A DNA stretch of 64,000 nt. It comes from Anditalea andensis (GTDB taxonomy: Bacteria > Bacteroidota > Bacteroidia > Cytophagales > Cyclobacteriaceae). Numbering within the stretch: the first letter of the stretch is position 1; each line of letters begins with the position of its first letter. Location: the NCBI RefSeq assembly GCF_000714815.1, contig NZ_JMIH01000015.1, forward strand, positions 62,001-126,000, in the 5' to 3' direction. Made by a program: the position numbers and the translations under genes. The notes beneath the pieces were generated by a model. The model did no database searches, was not told the origin of the DNA, and saw only the letters and a list, made by a program, of their open reading frames with translations. Shown in pieces: positions 27,521 to 37,360 of this stretch.

Positions 27521-28327
27521 ATGAGATCACTATTTAGGAAATCAAATTATCTCAGTACTCTTTGGTACCAGCTTTTAGTAGAATTTGGATTTTTAAAATT
27601 AAGTAAAGCCGAACTTGATGTTCTTAGTACCTATTTTCCTTATTATCACCGCCTGTCTTTGAAGTTTCAAAGAGAATTTAGGGAAAGATTAGTTTTATTT
27701 ATGAATAATAAAAGCTTTTATGGAAGGGGGGGGTATTCAGAAGTAAGCGTAGAAATGAAAGTGTTGATCTCAGCCACAGCTATCAAAGTATTGTTCGGGT
27801 TTCCCAAAACTATTACACTAAGCCATTTTGATAAAATATTGGTCTATCCAGATCGATATTATTCCAGCCATAGTCTGCAATATCATAATGGAGAGGTCAA
27901 TCCCAAGTATGGTATTATTGTTATTGCCTGGAAGGAATTTATTAAAGGATTAAATAATCCTACGGATGGCTGGAATGTGGGCATCCATGAATTTGCCCAT
28001 GCCCTTAAGATTGAGAACAAAATAAAATATAACGGAGAGTATGGTTTTCTGATGCCCATGTGGTGGTCTAAATATGTGCATTTGGCTACCGATGAACTTA
28101 AAAAGATCAAAGAAGGAAATAGCATTTTCAGAAGCCAGGCGCGCGAAAATATACATGAATTTTTTGCTGTATCAGTGGAGGCTTTCTTTGAAAACACAAT
28201 AGCCTTTAAAGCTTATCATCCCGAGATGTACGAATGCCTCGTCTTCCTACTCCGACAGGACCCTATGTTGCTCTACACTGGTGTAAATGTCAAAAAAGAC
28301 GCTAATGAAAAAGAAGAGGGGACATAG
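27521..28327 (+). CDS. MtfA-like zinc peptidase (M90 family)
   Basis: A 268-residue protein resembling E. coli MtfA, a zinc aminopeptidase-like regulator of the glucose phosphotransferase repressor Mlc. The metalloprotease motif is WNVGIHEFAHALKIENK, with the HExxH ligands and general base Glu. A downstream REN...HEFFAVSVEAFFE supplies the third ligand candidate. The N-terminal YFPYYHRLSLKFQREFRERL block is MtfA-type. No PTS genes are in the window, so the substrate or partner here is unknown. The start ATG 27521 is 27 bases beyond the rny terminator. Confidence 0.82.
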   Translation: MRSLFRKSNYLSTLWYQLLVEFGFLKLSKAELDVLSTYFPYYHRLSLKFQREFRERLVLFMNNKSFYGRGGYSEVSVEMKVLISATAIKVLFGFPKTITLSHFDKILVYPDRYYSSHSLQYHNGEVNPKYGIIVIAWKEFIKGLNNPTDGWNVGIHEFAHALKIENKIKYNGEYGFLMPMWWSKYVHLATDELKKIKEGNSIFRSQARENIHEFFAVSVEAFFENTIAFKAYHPEMYECLVFLLRQDPMLLYTGVNVKKDANEKEEGT

Positions 28328-28828
28328 AACTAGTCAATAGCCTATAGATACTTTATAGTAGATCGATTTTAAATAATTATTCTAATTACAGGGAACGGGC
28401 TGGATTCATGGATGCCGTCCTCTGGTCCGTACCTAAACTATTATAAGTATATTTGAGAGGCCAGATGTCTATTCTATTGGAGATTTAAATATGATCATTT
28501 GCTGCATTCCCTCTTTTAAAGTAGCTGTTTAAAAATGATTGACAACGCAGTTAAGTTTACGATCCACATAGTTGTTTAGTTTCATTGTTTCTCCGAAAAG
28601 GTTTTTAATGCCCCTAAAGTGGGCAGCAGCAACGGAAATACCAGCTTCGGGTATAGGTGGATCTTAACTTTTCTTGTCTCCGAGGAAATTTATCCATTTG
28701 GCAGGATGCTACAAACCAAAATTCACTAACTTTTAGCTAGTGCCAAACCCCCGATTTTTATATTTAAGCTTCAGTTAAAATATCATCTAACTAAACCAAA
28801 TTAGAAATCAGAAATCTTCCATTAAAAA
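28328..28828. other. Gap with a possible minus-strand gene remnant
   Basis: No complete gene. On the minus strand 28529-28663 is open for 44 codons, reading DPPIPEAGISVAAAHFRGIK, then NLFGETMKLNNYVDRKL, ending NCVVNHF and stop. In-frame upstream of an internal TAA (28664-28666) it continues AKWINFLGDKKS. The composition looks protein-like. The family was not recognised, so this may be a decayed gene or chance. The rest of the gap shows nothing. Confidence 0.3.
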
Positions 28829-30463
28829 TCATTTCCTCTCCACTTCCCTCAAATTCTCCAGCTTCTTATTTCTCAAGAATCCATTGATATCCTCAAAGTG
28901 CTCTCTTACCCGCTTATTGCCAAATTCAAATACCTTACCGGCCAGTCCGTCCAAAAAATCCCTGTCGTGGGAAACTAGTATTAAGGTACCATCAAAAGCT
29001 TTCAAGGCATCTTTGATGATGTCTTTGGTCTTCATGTCGAGGTGATTGGTAGGCTCATCGAGAATAAGTAGATTGACAGGTTCCAATAACAATTTGATCA
29101 TGGCCAGTCGGGTCTTTTCTCCACCGGATAGCACCTTGACCTTTTTCATAGAATTGTCTCCACCAAACATAAAAGCTCCCAAGAGATCTTTTACCTTTGA
29201 GCGAATCTCGCCTACAGCTATTCTGTCTATGGTGTCGAAGACTGTCAGGTTTTCATCCAAAAGCGAAGCTTGGTTCTGCGCGAAATAGCCGATTTGGGTA
29301 TTTTGGGCTAACTCCAACTTGCCTTCAAACTCTATCTGGCCCATGATAGCCTTAAGCATAGTGGATTTACCTTCACCGTTTTTACCGACAAAGGCCACCT
29401 TCTGTCCGCGCTCTATAGTCATAGAAGCATTCTTAAAGACTACGTGATCTCCGTATGTTTTGGTAAGTTCTTCCACTACCACAGGATATTTTCCGGATCT
29501 AGGGGCAGGAGGGAAACGTAGCCTAAGGGCTGAGTTGTCTACTTCGTCAATTTCTACAATATCCAGTTTTTCCAGCATCTTGACTCTGGACTGTACCTGA
29601 AGGGTTTTAGAGTAGGTTCCTTTAAAGCGCTCGATGAATTGCATATTGTCCGCAATCATCTTTTGCTGCTCATCATAAGCTTTTTGCTGGTGCTCGCGTC
29701 GTTCCTTGCGAAGTTCTAGGTAATGGCTGTATTTGGCTTTATAGTCATAGATACGGCCCATGGTCACCTCGATAGTACGGGTAGTGATATTGTCCACAAA
29801 AGCCCTATCATGGGATATAACGATTACAGCTTTCGCCTTCTCGGTCAAAAAATCCTCCAGCCACTGTATGGATTCGATGTCCAGGTGGTTGGTAGGCTCA
29901 TCCAAAAGAATAAGGTCAGGTTTTTGAAGCAGGATCTTGGCAAGTTCTATTCTCATTCTCCAGCCACCGCTGAATTCGGAAGTAGGTCTTTGAAAATCTT
30001 CCCTTACAAATCCTAATCCTAGCAATACTTTTTCTACTTCCGCCTCATAATTGACCTCTTCTATGGCATAGAACTTTTCACTGATTTCGGATACTTTTTC
30101 TATTATTTTATAATATTCATCAGAATCATAATCTGTACGTACGGTCAATTCTTCATTGAGTCTTTCTATCTCAGTCTTCATATCCAGATAGGAGGCAAAT
30201 GCTTTGGCTGTTTCATCAAATACCGAGCAGTCATCCTCTGTCAATAAATGCTGTGGGAGGTAGGAAATCACAAAATCCTTGGGAGCTGACACGCCTCCGG
30301 ACGAAGCTTTGCTCTCACCGGCTATGATTTTCAGTAGTGTAGACTTGCCTGCCCCATTTTTGCCCATCAGGGCTATTTTATCATTTTCATTGATAGAAAA
30401 AGAAACGTTGCTAAAAAGAGGGGAACCTCCATGCAATACCGTAAGTGCGTCTACTGAAATCAT
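28829..30463 (-). CDS. ABC-F family ATPase (YheS/Uup-like)
   Basis: A 544-residue cytoplasmic protein with two ABC domains and no membrane part, so an ABC-F ribosome-associated ATPase. Walker A motifs are [11 protein letters not shown] and GKNGEGKSTML. The signatures are FSGGWRMRIELAKILL and LSGGEKTRLAMIKLLL, with Walker [13 protein letters not shown] in both halves. The linker carries the arginine-rich KERREHQQKAYDEQQKMI. It is distinct from EttA (different linker, FSGGW signature). The exact subgroup (YheS, Uup or other) cannot be set by inspection. The start MISVDALTVLHGG is typical. Confidence 0.9.
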   Translation of the reverse strand: MISVDALTVLHGGSPLFSNVSFSINENDKIALMGKNGAGKSTLLKIIAGESKASSGGVSAPKDFVISYLPQHLLTEDDCSVFDETAKAFASYLDMKTEIERLNEELTVRTDYDSDEYYKIIEKVSEISEKFYAIEEVNYEAEVEKVLLGLGFVREDFQRPTSEFSGGWRMRIELAKILLQKPDLILLDEPTNHLDIESIQWLEDFLTEKAKAVIVISHDRAFVDNITTRTIEVTMGRIYDYKAKYSHYLELRKERREHQQKAYDEQQKMIADNMQFIERFKGTYSKTLQVQSRVKMLEKLDIVEIDEVDNSALRLRFPPAPRSGKYPVVVEELTKTYGDHVVFKNASMTIERGQKVAFVGKNGEGKSTMLKAIMGQIEFEGKLELAQNTQIGYFAQNQASLLDENLTVFDTIDRIAVGEIRSKVKDLLGAFMFGGDNSMKKVKVLSGGEKTRLAMIKLLLEPVNLLILDEPTNHLDMKTKDIIKDALKAFDGTLILVSHDRDFLDGLAGKVFEFGNKRVREHFEDINGFLRNKKLENLREVERK

Positions 30464-30773
30464 GCTACTGGATTTTTTGAAGGAGCAAAGATATCAGTCT
30501 CTTATGGATTATAGAGAAACAGAGCATAAAAATTATTGTTAAAACTCAAATAGGTGCATAGCGTCATCAGCTGACTAAGATACTAAAAATACGGTACAGC
30601 CGGTCTCAAAATTCAATAATCGCCCAGGTGACTGAAATGGATCTATAAATTATGGATTTCCAGTTTATAATTTAATAAGGGCTCTGCTAAATACAGAACC
30701 CTTTTATTTTTTCGGTCAATTCCAATTATCTGATATGATACATCCTTTATAGGACATCCAACCTCCATGCATT
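30464..30773. other. Intergenic gap with one hairpin, no gene
   Basis: Between the SDR and ABC-F genes, both on the minus strand. No coding frame was found. It contains the hairpin at 30677-30703, likely marking the end of the SDR message. Confidence 0.6.
30677..30703. terminator. Hairpin downstream of the SDR gene
   Basis: AAGGGCTCTG and CAGAACCCTT pair with one mismatch. The better T-run is on the plus strand (CTTTTATTTTTT), but the only adjacent gene end is the minus-strand SDR, so orientation is uncertain. Confidence 0.5.
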
Positions 30774-31586
30774 TTAATCTTCCTCCTGGAAGGAAGGATA
30801 TAGTGTCATCCCCCCATCTACATAAACAGTAGTACCGGTAATATAATCTGCCTGGTCAGAAACCAGCCATGCCGCCACTCCACCGATATCATCCGGTTCT
30901 CCTATCCGTCCATAAGGGATTTTTGCAAGCATTTTCTGTTCTCCTTCTTTATTTCCCCATTCGTGTTCGTTGATTGGCGTTTTGATGGCTCCCGGTGATA
31001 TGCTGTTTACCCTTACCTTGCTGGGGGCCAGTTCCTGGGCGATGGATTTCATCATCATTTTCATACCGCCTTTGGAAGTGGCATAATTTACCCTTCCAGA
31101 CCATGGTATGGTATCGTGTACTGAACTGATAAATACGATCTTTCCACTGGCTTTAGACACCTCTTCGTCCACACCCTGTTCATCAAAGCATTTGGCGGCT
31201 TCTCTGGCGCATAAAAAAGCACCCGATAGATTTGTCTGTATAACCTGTTTCCAGCTTTCATAAGAGAGTGATAAAAAAGGTTCATCTATCTGTATGCCGG
31301 CATTGTTGATAAGAATGTGTACTGCTCCAAACGTTTCCTTCGCTTTTTGAAAAAGTTCTATAACATCTTCTTCTTTCCCTACATCTCCTTTCAGGATAAA
31401 AGCCTTACTGCCTGCGTCTACAATCGCTTGCTGTGTTTCTTTGGCACCCTCTTCATCTTTATAGTAGTTGATAACCACATTGGCCCCTGCCTTTCCCAGT
31501 GCTATGGCTATGGCTCCTCCTATACCTCCACTGGCACCTGTTATTACTGCTGTTTGGTTTCTTAAAAGTAGTTTTGTATTGCTCAT
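30774..31586 (-). CDS. Short-chain dehydrogenase/reductase (glucose 1-dehydrogenase-like)
   Basis: An NAD(P)-dependent oxidoreductase of 270 residues. The nucleotide fold has TGASGGIGGAIAIALG near residues 16-31, and LINNAGIQ follows. The active-site set is IVFISSVHD (Ser) and NYATSKGGM (Tyr-x3-Lys). The C-terminal substrate-loop motif SPGAIKTPI and the closing YITGTTVYVDGGMTLYPS are usual for the glucose 1-dehydrogenase subgroup, but the substrate is not proven. A longer frame reaches 31646 with a 20-residue extension (MFFGTT...) that lacks homology-like features. The start at 31586 (MSNTKLLLRNQTAVIT) is preferred because it matches the usual SDR N-terminus. Confidence 0.88.
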   Translation of the reverse strand: MSNTKLLLRNQTAVITGASGGIGGAIAIALGKAGANVVINYYKDEEGAKETQQAIVDAGSKAFILKGDVGKEEDVIELFQKAKETFGAVHILINNAGIQIDEPFLSLSYESWKQVIQTNLSGAFLCAREAAKCFDEQGVDEEVSKASGKIVFISSVHDTIPWSGRVNYATSKGGMKMMMKSIAQELAPSKVRVNSISPGAIKTPINEHEWGNKEGEQKMLAKIPYGRIGEPDDIGGVAAWLVSDQADYITGTTVYVDGGMTLYPSFQEED

Positions 31587-31649
31587 GGTATCTGATTGTT
31601 TTACGGTTAAGTCGTAAAAAGAATCAAAAGTGGTTCCAAAAAACAAATA

Positions 31650-31680
31650 AAAAAGGGAGACTGTTAAGATCTCCCTTTTT
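31650..31680 (-). terminator. Terminator of sucD
   Basis: AAAAAGGGAGA and TCTCCCTTTTT form a perfect 11-base stem with a 9-base loop, on the downstream side of sucD. Confidence 0.88.
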
Positions 31681-31700
31681 ATAATTAATATATACCTAGT

Positions 31701-32585
31701 TTACTGCACCTCTACACCTAAAGCCTTTGCCATTACGGCTCCGATTTCGGCAGGTGATTCGGCTACATGTATCCCGTTTTCTCTCATTATTCTCATTTTA
31801 GCCTCAGCAGTATCATCTGCACCGCCTACGATAGCTCCGGCATGTCCCATCCTTCTACCTGGAGGTGCAGTCTGGCCTGCGATAAATCCTACCACCGGCT
31901 TTTGGTTGCCATTTTCTCGGATCCACCGGGCAGCATCAGCTTCGTAGTTACCGCCTATTTCTCCGATCATCACGATCGCATCTGTTTCAGGATCATTCAT
32001 CAATAGCTGAACAGCATCTTTGGTAGAGGTACCGATTATAGGATCACCACCTATACCGATAGCTGTAGATACTCCCATGCCCGCTTTAGCTACCTGGTCG
32101 GCTGCTTCATAAGTTAAGGTACCTGATTTAGATACTATACCCACTCTTCCTTTTTTGAAAACAAAACCCGGCATGATACCGACTTTAGCTTCTCCCGGAG
32201 TGATGACACCTGGGCAATTTGGACCTATCAAAGTAGCTCCTTTTTCTTTAATGTAAGGCTTAGCCTTCATCATATCTTTAACCGGAATACCTTCAGTGAT
32301 GGCAATGATCACTTTAATTCCTGCATCTGCTGCCTCCATGATGGCATCAGCGGCAAAAGCAGGCGGAACAAAAATTATAGAGGTATCAGCACCAGTTGAT
32401 TCCACCGCTTCTTCAACAGAGTTAAATACAGGCTGGTCCAGGTGGGTAGATCCGCCTTTACCTGGTGTCACTCCACCTACTACATTGGTGCCATATTCGA
32501 TCATCTGCTGCGCATGGAATGAGCCTTCTGAGCCCGTAAATCCTTGCACGATTACTTTTGAATTCTTATTTACTAATACACTCAT
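31701..32585 (-). CDS. sucD: Succinate-CoA ligase, alpha subunit
   Basis: The alpha subunit of succinyl-CoA synthetase in the TCA cycle (substrate-level phosphorylation). The 294-residue length is normal. CoA-binding sequence [20 protein letters not shown] is at the N-terminus, [19 protein letters not shown] in the middle, and the phosphorylated-His loop [11 protein letters not shown] near the end, with His248. The beta subunit gene (sucC) is not adjacent in this window. It has its own terminator. Confidence 0.97.
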   Translation of the reverse strand: MSVLVNKNSKVIVQGFTGSEGSFHAQQMIEYGTNVVGGVTPGKGGSTHLDQPVFNSVEEAVESTGADTSIIFVPPAFAADAIMEAADAGIKVIIAITEGIPVKDMMKAKPYIKEKGATLIGPNCPGVITPGEAKVGIMPGFVFKKGRVGIVSKSGTLTYEAADQVAKAGMGVSTAIGIGGDPIIGTSTKDAVQLLMNDPETDAIVMIGEIGGNYEADAARWIRENGNQKPVVGFIAGQTAPPGRRMGHAGAIVGGADDTAEAKMRIMRENGIHVAESPAEIGAVMAKALGVEVQ

Positions 32586-32712
32586 GTCGCGATTTTTATA
32601 GTTTGTTACAAAAATAAAACAATAAGCCCACTCACAAAAGAATTATCAAACAATCTCATTTTATTTATTCTATATCATATCTTTTTATAATTTAGTGTAC
32701 GAATATACTCTT

Positions 32713-35700
32713 ATGCAAAAGTTTTTTATTTCTTTAATCTTTATGTTTTGGGTTTTTACGGGATTTTCCCAGTCATTTCAGCAAAACAAGAATATAAAGG
32801 GACTGAATTTACCATCAAATCAAATATTGAGTTTATGTCAAGATGATGCGGGGCGGATATGGGTTTCTACAGCTAAAGGTATATACTATTCGGATGGTAT
32901 CACTACCTATGGCATTCCAGATTCCATTCATCAAGTGCTGCAGAACCGACCCAATACCTACGTAGATACAGATGGGGTTATATACATGTTCAATACTGAA
33001 AGGACAAAGAAAATCTATTATGTTTCTGATTATAAGTGGGATGAACTGGTAATTCCGGGTCCGGTCATTGAAAAAGTAGGCAGTATAGGTAAAGTTTCCG
33101 TTTCAGTAGCCTATGTCAATGGCAATAAAAATCTATTTTTGGTCGTACCGGGATTCATAGCTGTATATGATTTTTCTTCAAGTAAATGGGATTATAGACC
33201 TTATGATGTTCCTACCTTGGGTGATTTCAGTTCTTTTTATCAGTCAGGGGACACCACTTATTTTTATTTTGAAAAGATAATTCTGAAATTATACAATAGT
33301 GAAATCTCTTCAGAGGAAAATTGGTCAGATTTATTAGATGGACCTGTTTATAAAGTAGTCCTTGATGCTGAAAATACCTTTTATTTCCTGGGACATGGAA
33401 AATTGGCAAAAGGTAAGGAGTTTAAAAAACCCCAGGATATTATCCATAGCGGGTTTGCACAGGCCAAATTTGGTAATCATCATTACTTTGATTTAAAAAT
33501 TAATGATGGGAAGGTTTTCTATTACTTTAATTCCCATCTGTATAGACATTCCAGTATGGATAGGTTGCCACTTCTGATTTCGGCTGAAGAAAACCTACGT
33601 ATTTATCTTATTCAGGCTTTGTTGATCGATAGAGAAGATATCATATGGATAGGCAGTCAGAGAGGACTGGTTAATGTACCTACCCTAAGGTTTCAAAATT
33701 ATACAGTTAGGGATGGACTGTTGGATAATGAAGTCACTGCCATATACAAAGACAAGCCGCAAAAATTTTATCTGGGGTTTAATAATGGCATTCAACTATG
33801 GGAAAACAATGTGCTGAAAACCTTGGATATTTTCGATCATTTAAAGGGAACATCCGGTAATAGGATTAATAATTTTACCCCTACTAAAAAGGGCATATAT
33901 TTCTCAGCCGGGCAAAAAGGGGTAGGCTTGATCAATCTATCCAATAACCAGGTGACCTATAAAACCGCACCGAATGGCCAAGGAGTTCAGTTTACCTCCA
34001 TTATTGATGACCATTTATATATATTGGCAGGTTCTAATGTCTACAAAAGCCATATTACTGGCAATAATGTTTTTGCCCAAGATGTTACTTCTACAATATA
34101 TTCTGGCCAAGGCGAAGGCAATTATTTAAGGAAAATAGATAAGCTGAGTGATGGTAAGATTATTTATCTCCACAGCACCAGTACTTCTGGCATTCAGGAG
34201 GGACTCGTGGAGAGCCAACATTATTTAAGGGTGGGTGGATATGATTTTTTGGAAATAGAGGAGGGTGTCTTATTGGCGACAGAGGAAGGGTTAAAAATAT
34301 ATAAACAGGGAAAAATCGAGGTGTTCTCTGTAAACAACAAGACCGTGGACAGACCTATTTTCTCTCTTTTGCAGGATGAAAGAGGAGCTGTCTGGATGGG
34401 TACTGACAAAGGGGTGTACGTGCTTTACAATGGTTATATTACATGGTTTGATTCTTCGCGGGGACTTGTAGGGGATGAAGTAAACCGGGGAGCATTTATA
34501 AGGGGTAATCCAGGGAGGATATGGATCGGTACTGAAGAAGGTATTTCTATATACAGACAGGATGAAGACGAGGAACTATTGGCCAGCCCTATAGTGAAGA
34601 TAGAAAATATAAGACTGCTCACAGATGGGGAACAGTCTTACAGTTTTTCTAATATTCCCTATAATCATAATAATATACAGATAGATTATTTGGCAGTAAG
34701 TTTTATGCAACAGAATAACCTGCACATTCACTATAGGTTAATGGGGTTGTCAGATAAATGGGAGACTGTGATAGATCCCAGGTCGAAACAGCTGATTTTT
34801 GAAAACCTACCTCCAGGAACCTACCACCTTGAATTGAAAGCCAGTTTGGGAGGACAGTTTGAATCACCTGTAGTAATTTCTGATGGATTTATTATTGATC
34901 AGCCATATTATTACAAACCTATATTTATATTCTTTGTGCTCGTTCTTTTTTTGGCCCTGGGATTTATACTCAATACGCTGTTAAACCAGTTTAGGAATGA
35001 GATGCTTTTAAGAAAGACCATTTCCCAAAAAATATCAGAAATCCAGTTGGCGGAAGAACAGTTTAGAAATGTGTGGAACAGTTCTAAAGATGGTTTGTGC
35101 CTATCTATCATCAGCGGAAAAATCATCGCAATAAACCCTGCTATGACCAAACTCTGTGGAGTACCGGCCAAAGAACTTAAAAAGGGACATCTGGGTGAAA
35201 TGTTTTCAGACCCGAATTTCTATAAAAACCAGGAACCTTATATACTAGAATCTCTTCATAATCACGGTAAAGCCGGGATGACCAAAGAATTGACCATGCC
35301 GTTTAAGAATGGACCTAAAACCATTGAACTTTATAGTACTATGGTGGACATCAAACATGGCAATGATACTGTGATGTTGAGTGTGTTTAGAGATATTACT
35401 GAGAAAAAGAACAGTGAAATCCAGTTACGATTAGCCAAAGAAAAAGCTGAAGAATCCAATCAGTTAAAATCCAGGTTTTTAAGTAATATGAGTCATGAGA
35501 TCCGAACCCCCCTTAACGGAATTCTGGGAAGTGCTGAAAACCTAATTATAACCAATCAAGATAAGCCCGAGTTGCTGTCTGGATTGGAAATAATACTGGA
35601 AAGTGGAGAGAGGCTATTGAAAACCATCAACAGCATTCTGGATATGTCAAAAATAGAATCAAGGACTATGGAAACCAGAATGGAAAAAACCAATATCAAT

Positions 35701-36156
35701 GATTTTATTTCCAAGATACTCATGCCATTAAAGGCAGCAGCTATGAAAAAAGGGCTGCTCCTTACGGCTAAGTTCGAGACTAAATCTTTTGTGGCACCAA
35801 TAGATAAGGCGTCTCTGGATATGATCCTAAATAATATTGTGAGCAATGCTATCAAATATTCAAATAAAGGATTGATCCAGGTCAAAATAAAATTATTGGA
35901 CCAATCATTATATATACAGGTGCAGGATGAAGGAATAGGTATGAGCGAGGATTTTTTATTGAAAATTTTTCAGCCATTCCAGCAGGAAAGTGGTGGATAT
36001 GCCCGTAAGTTTGAAGGTAGTGGATTGGGGCTCTCTATAACCAAAAGTCTAATGGACATGTTGAAAGGACAGATTTATATCACCAGCAGTAAAGGTAAAG
36101 GTACCACAGTGACCATTACCTTACCTTTAGACCTACAGATAACCAAAGAGCAATAA
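32713..36156 (+). CDS. Two-component propeller sensor histidine kinase with PAS domain
   Basis: A 1147-residue envelope-spanning kinase. A signal peptide (QKFFISLIFMFWVFTGFSQS) is followed by a periplasmic beta-propeller of about 600 residues, with repeats such as WIGSQRGLVNV and GAVWMGTDKGVYVL. A Y_Y_Y domain follows (about 650-735), then one membrane segment (FIFFVLVLFLALGFILNTLL) and a PAS domain (LAEEQFRNVWNSSKDGLCLS). The HisKA domain has phospho-His928 in NMSHEIRTPLNG, and the HATPase ends with GSGLGLSITKSLM. Unlike classical Bacteroidota hybrid regulators it has no receiver or AraC output. ATG 32713 is preferred over GTG 32695 because it starts the signal peptide. The ligand is unknown. 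Confidence 0.92.
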   Translation: MQKFFISLIFMFWVFTGFSQSFQQNKNIKGLNLPSNQILSLCQDDAGRIWVSTAKGIYYSDGITTYGIPDSIHQVLQNRPNTYVDTDGVIYMFNTERTKKIYYVSDYKWDELVIPGPVIEKVGSIGKVSVSVAYVNGNKNLFLVVPGFIAVYDFSSSKWDYRPYDVPTLGDFSSFYQSGDTTYFYFEKIILKLYNSEISSEENWSDLLDGPVYKVVLDAENTFYFLGHGKLAKGKEFKKPQDIIHSGFAQAKFGNHHYFDLKINDGKVFYYFNSHLYRHSSMDRLPLLISAEENLRIYLIQALLIDREDIIWIGSQRGLVNVPTLRFQNYTVRDGLLDNEVTAIYKDKPQKFYLGFNNGIQLWENNVLKTLDIFDHLKGTSGNRINNFTPTKKGIYFSAGQKGVGLINLSNNQVTYKTAPNGQGVQFTSIIDDHLYILAGSNVYKSHITGNNVFAQDVTSTIYSGQGEGNYLRKIDKLSDGKIIYLHSTSTSGIQEGLVESQHYLRVGGYDFLEIEEGVLLATEEGLKIYKQGKIEVFSVNNKTVDRPIFSLLQDERGAVWMGTDKGVYVLYNGYITWFDSSRGLVGDEVNRGAFIRGNPGRIWIGTEEGISIYRQDEDEELLASPIVKIENIRLLTDGEQSYSFSNIPYNHNNIQIDYLAVSFMQQNNLHIHYRLMGLSDKWETVIDPRSKQLIFENLPPGTYHLELKASLGGQFESPVVISDGFIIDQPYYYKPIFIFFVLVLFLALGFILNTLLNQFRNEMLLRKTISQKISEIQLAEEQFRNVWNSSKDGLCLSIISGKIIAINPAMTKLCGVPAKELKKGHLGEMFSDPNFYKNQEPYILESLHNHGKAGMTKELTMPFKNGPKTIELYSTMVDIKHGNDTVMLSVFRDITEKKNSEIQLRLAKEKAEESNQLKSRFLSNMSHEIRTPLNGILGSAENLIITNQDKPELLSGLEIILESGERLLKTINSILDMSKIESRTMETRMEKTNINDFISKILMPLKAAAMKKGLLLTAKFETKSFVAPIDKASLDMILNNIVSNAIKYSNKGLIQVKIKLLDQSLYIQVQDEGIGMSEDFLLKIFQPFQQESGGYARKFEGSGLGLSITKSLMDMLKGQIYITSSKGKGTTVTITLPLDLQITKEQ

Positions 36157-36175
36157 TTAAATTTTTACTTCGCCC

Positions 36176-37360
36176 ATGTTAAAGCTGAATATATTAATTA
36201 CCGAAGACGATACTGTTTCTGCCCTTTTATTAAAAAAGGCGCTGGAAAGGAATAACCATAATATTTTAGCCATAAAAGAAACCGGTGAAGAGACCCTGGA
36301 ATTTTTGGAGCACCACACTGCTGATATGGTCATGATGGATATTAACCTTGCCGGGGAACTAGATGGTATCCGCACGACAGAAATTATTAATGAAAAATAC
36401 CATATTCCGGTAGTTTATCTGACAGCTAGCTCAGATGAGGAAACATTGCAAAAGGTGGTAGGGACAAACCCCAGTGCATATGTGATCAAGCCATTTAATA
36501 TACGGGAACTTAATATGGTCATCGAGCTGGCTATTTTTAAAGACCGGGAAGAAAAAGAGCTTAAAGCACTCAATAAATTGCTAGAAGAAAAAGTAGCTAT
36601 TCGGACTGCGGAGCTATATGAAGCTAATAAGGAGCTTCAGCGAGCTTTGGAAAAAGAAAGAGAAATTAATGAACTCAAGTCAAGAATAGTACTTAATGTA
36701 TCGCATGGGTTTAAAACACCGCTTACTTCGATATTGAGTTCGGCACAACTGCTTCAGAAATATGCCGAAAAAGATCATCCTTTCAGGGTAAAAATGATGA
36801 AGCATGCTTCAAAAATAGAACTTTCAGTCAGAAATTTAAATAATTTACTGACGAGTGTACTTTTCTTCGGAAAAGCAGATGCCAATAAGATTGATTATAA
36901 ACCGTCTACTGTATTTACAGTCGCATTCTTCAACGAAGTGATAGACGTGGTAAAAGCTGGTGTGGAAAATAATTCAGAAATTAAAGTGGTACTGAAAAAA
37001 TTGCCCAAAACCATATTCTGTGATCAGGAACTTCTTTACCAGATTTTTGAGAATCTCCTTTCCAATGCTACAAAATATTCTAAACCCGGTGGGGTGGTGG
37101 ACTTCACCGTCTGGATGGAAGGGGATGAACTGAATGCTACAGTAGTAGATTCTGGGATAGGCATACCTGAAAAGGAACAAACGCAACTGTTTGATAGATT
37201 TTTCAGGGCAAATAATGTTGGCATCATAGAGGGATCTGGGCTTGGACTGTCTATAGTGAAAAAATGCATGGATGTATTGGAAGGTAAGATCACATTTAAA
37301 AGTACAGTAAATAAAGGCACCTCTTTTCATATTCAGATACCTATAAAAAAGAAAAAGTAA
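36176..37360 (+). CDS. Receiver-histidine kinase fusion protein with atypical H-box
   Basis: A 394-residue cytoplasmic protein. The N-terminal receiver (about 1-125) has the phospho-acceptor Asp55 in MVMMDINLAGELDG, ITEDD, VVYLTAS and IKPFN. A coiled coil (about 128-165) links it to a HisKA domain with LNVSHGFKTPLTSILSSAQL (His177) and a HATPase with NLLSNATKYS and GSGLGLSIVKK. The residue after the phospho-His is Gly178 in place of the usual Glu/Asp, which normally acts in autophosphorylation, while the Thr needed for phosphatase activity is kept. There is no DNA-binding output. The gene is 19 bases after the propeller kinase and touches the ABC ATPase gene by one base, so it probably shares their operon. 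Confidence 0.9.
   Translation: MLKLNILITEDDTVSALLLKKALERNNHNILAIKETGEETLEFLEHHTADMVMMDINLAGELDGIRTTEIINEKYHIPVVYLTASSDEETLQKVVGTNPSAYVIKPFNIRELNMVIELAIFKDREEKELKALNKLLEEKVAIRTAELYEANKELQRALEKEREINELKSRIVLNVSHGFKTPLTSILSSAQLLQKYAEKDHPFRVKMMKHASKIELSVRNLNNLLTSVLFFGKADANKIDYKPSTVFTVAFFNEVIDVVKAGVENNSEIKVVLKKLPKTIFCDQELLYQIFENLLSNATKYSKPGGVVDFTVWMEGDELNATVVDSGIGIPEKEQTQLFDRFFRANNVGIIEGSGLGLSIVKKCMDVLEGKITFKSTVNKGTSFHIQIPIKKKK

Noticed and set aside
31587-31646. 20-residue N-terminal extension of the SDR protein
   Set aside because: The extension lacks similarity to SDR N-termini, and the ATG at 31586 gives the usual start just before the Rossmann fold.
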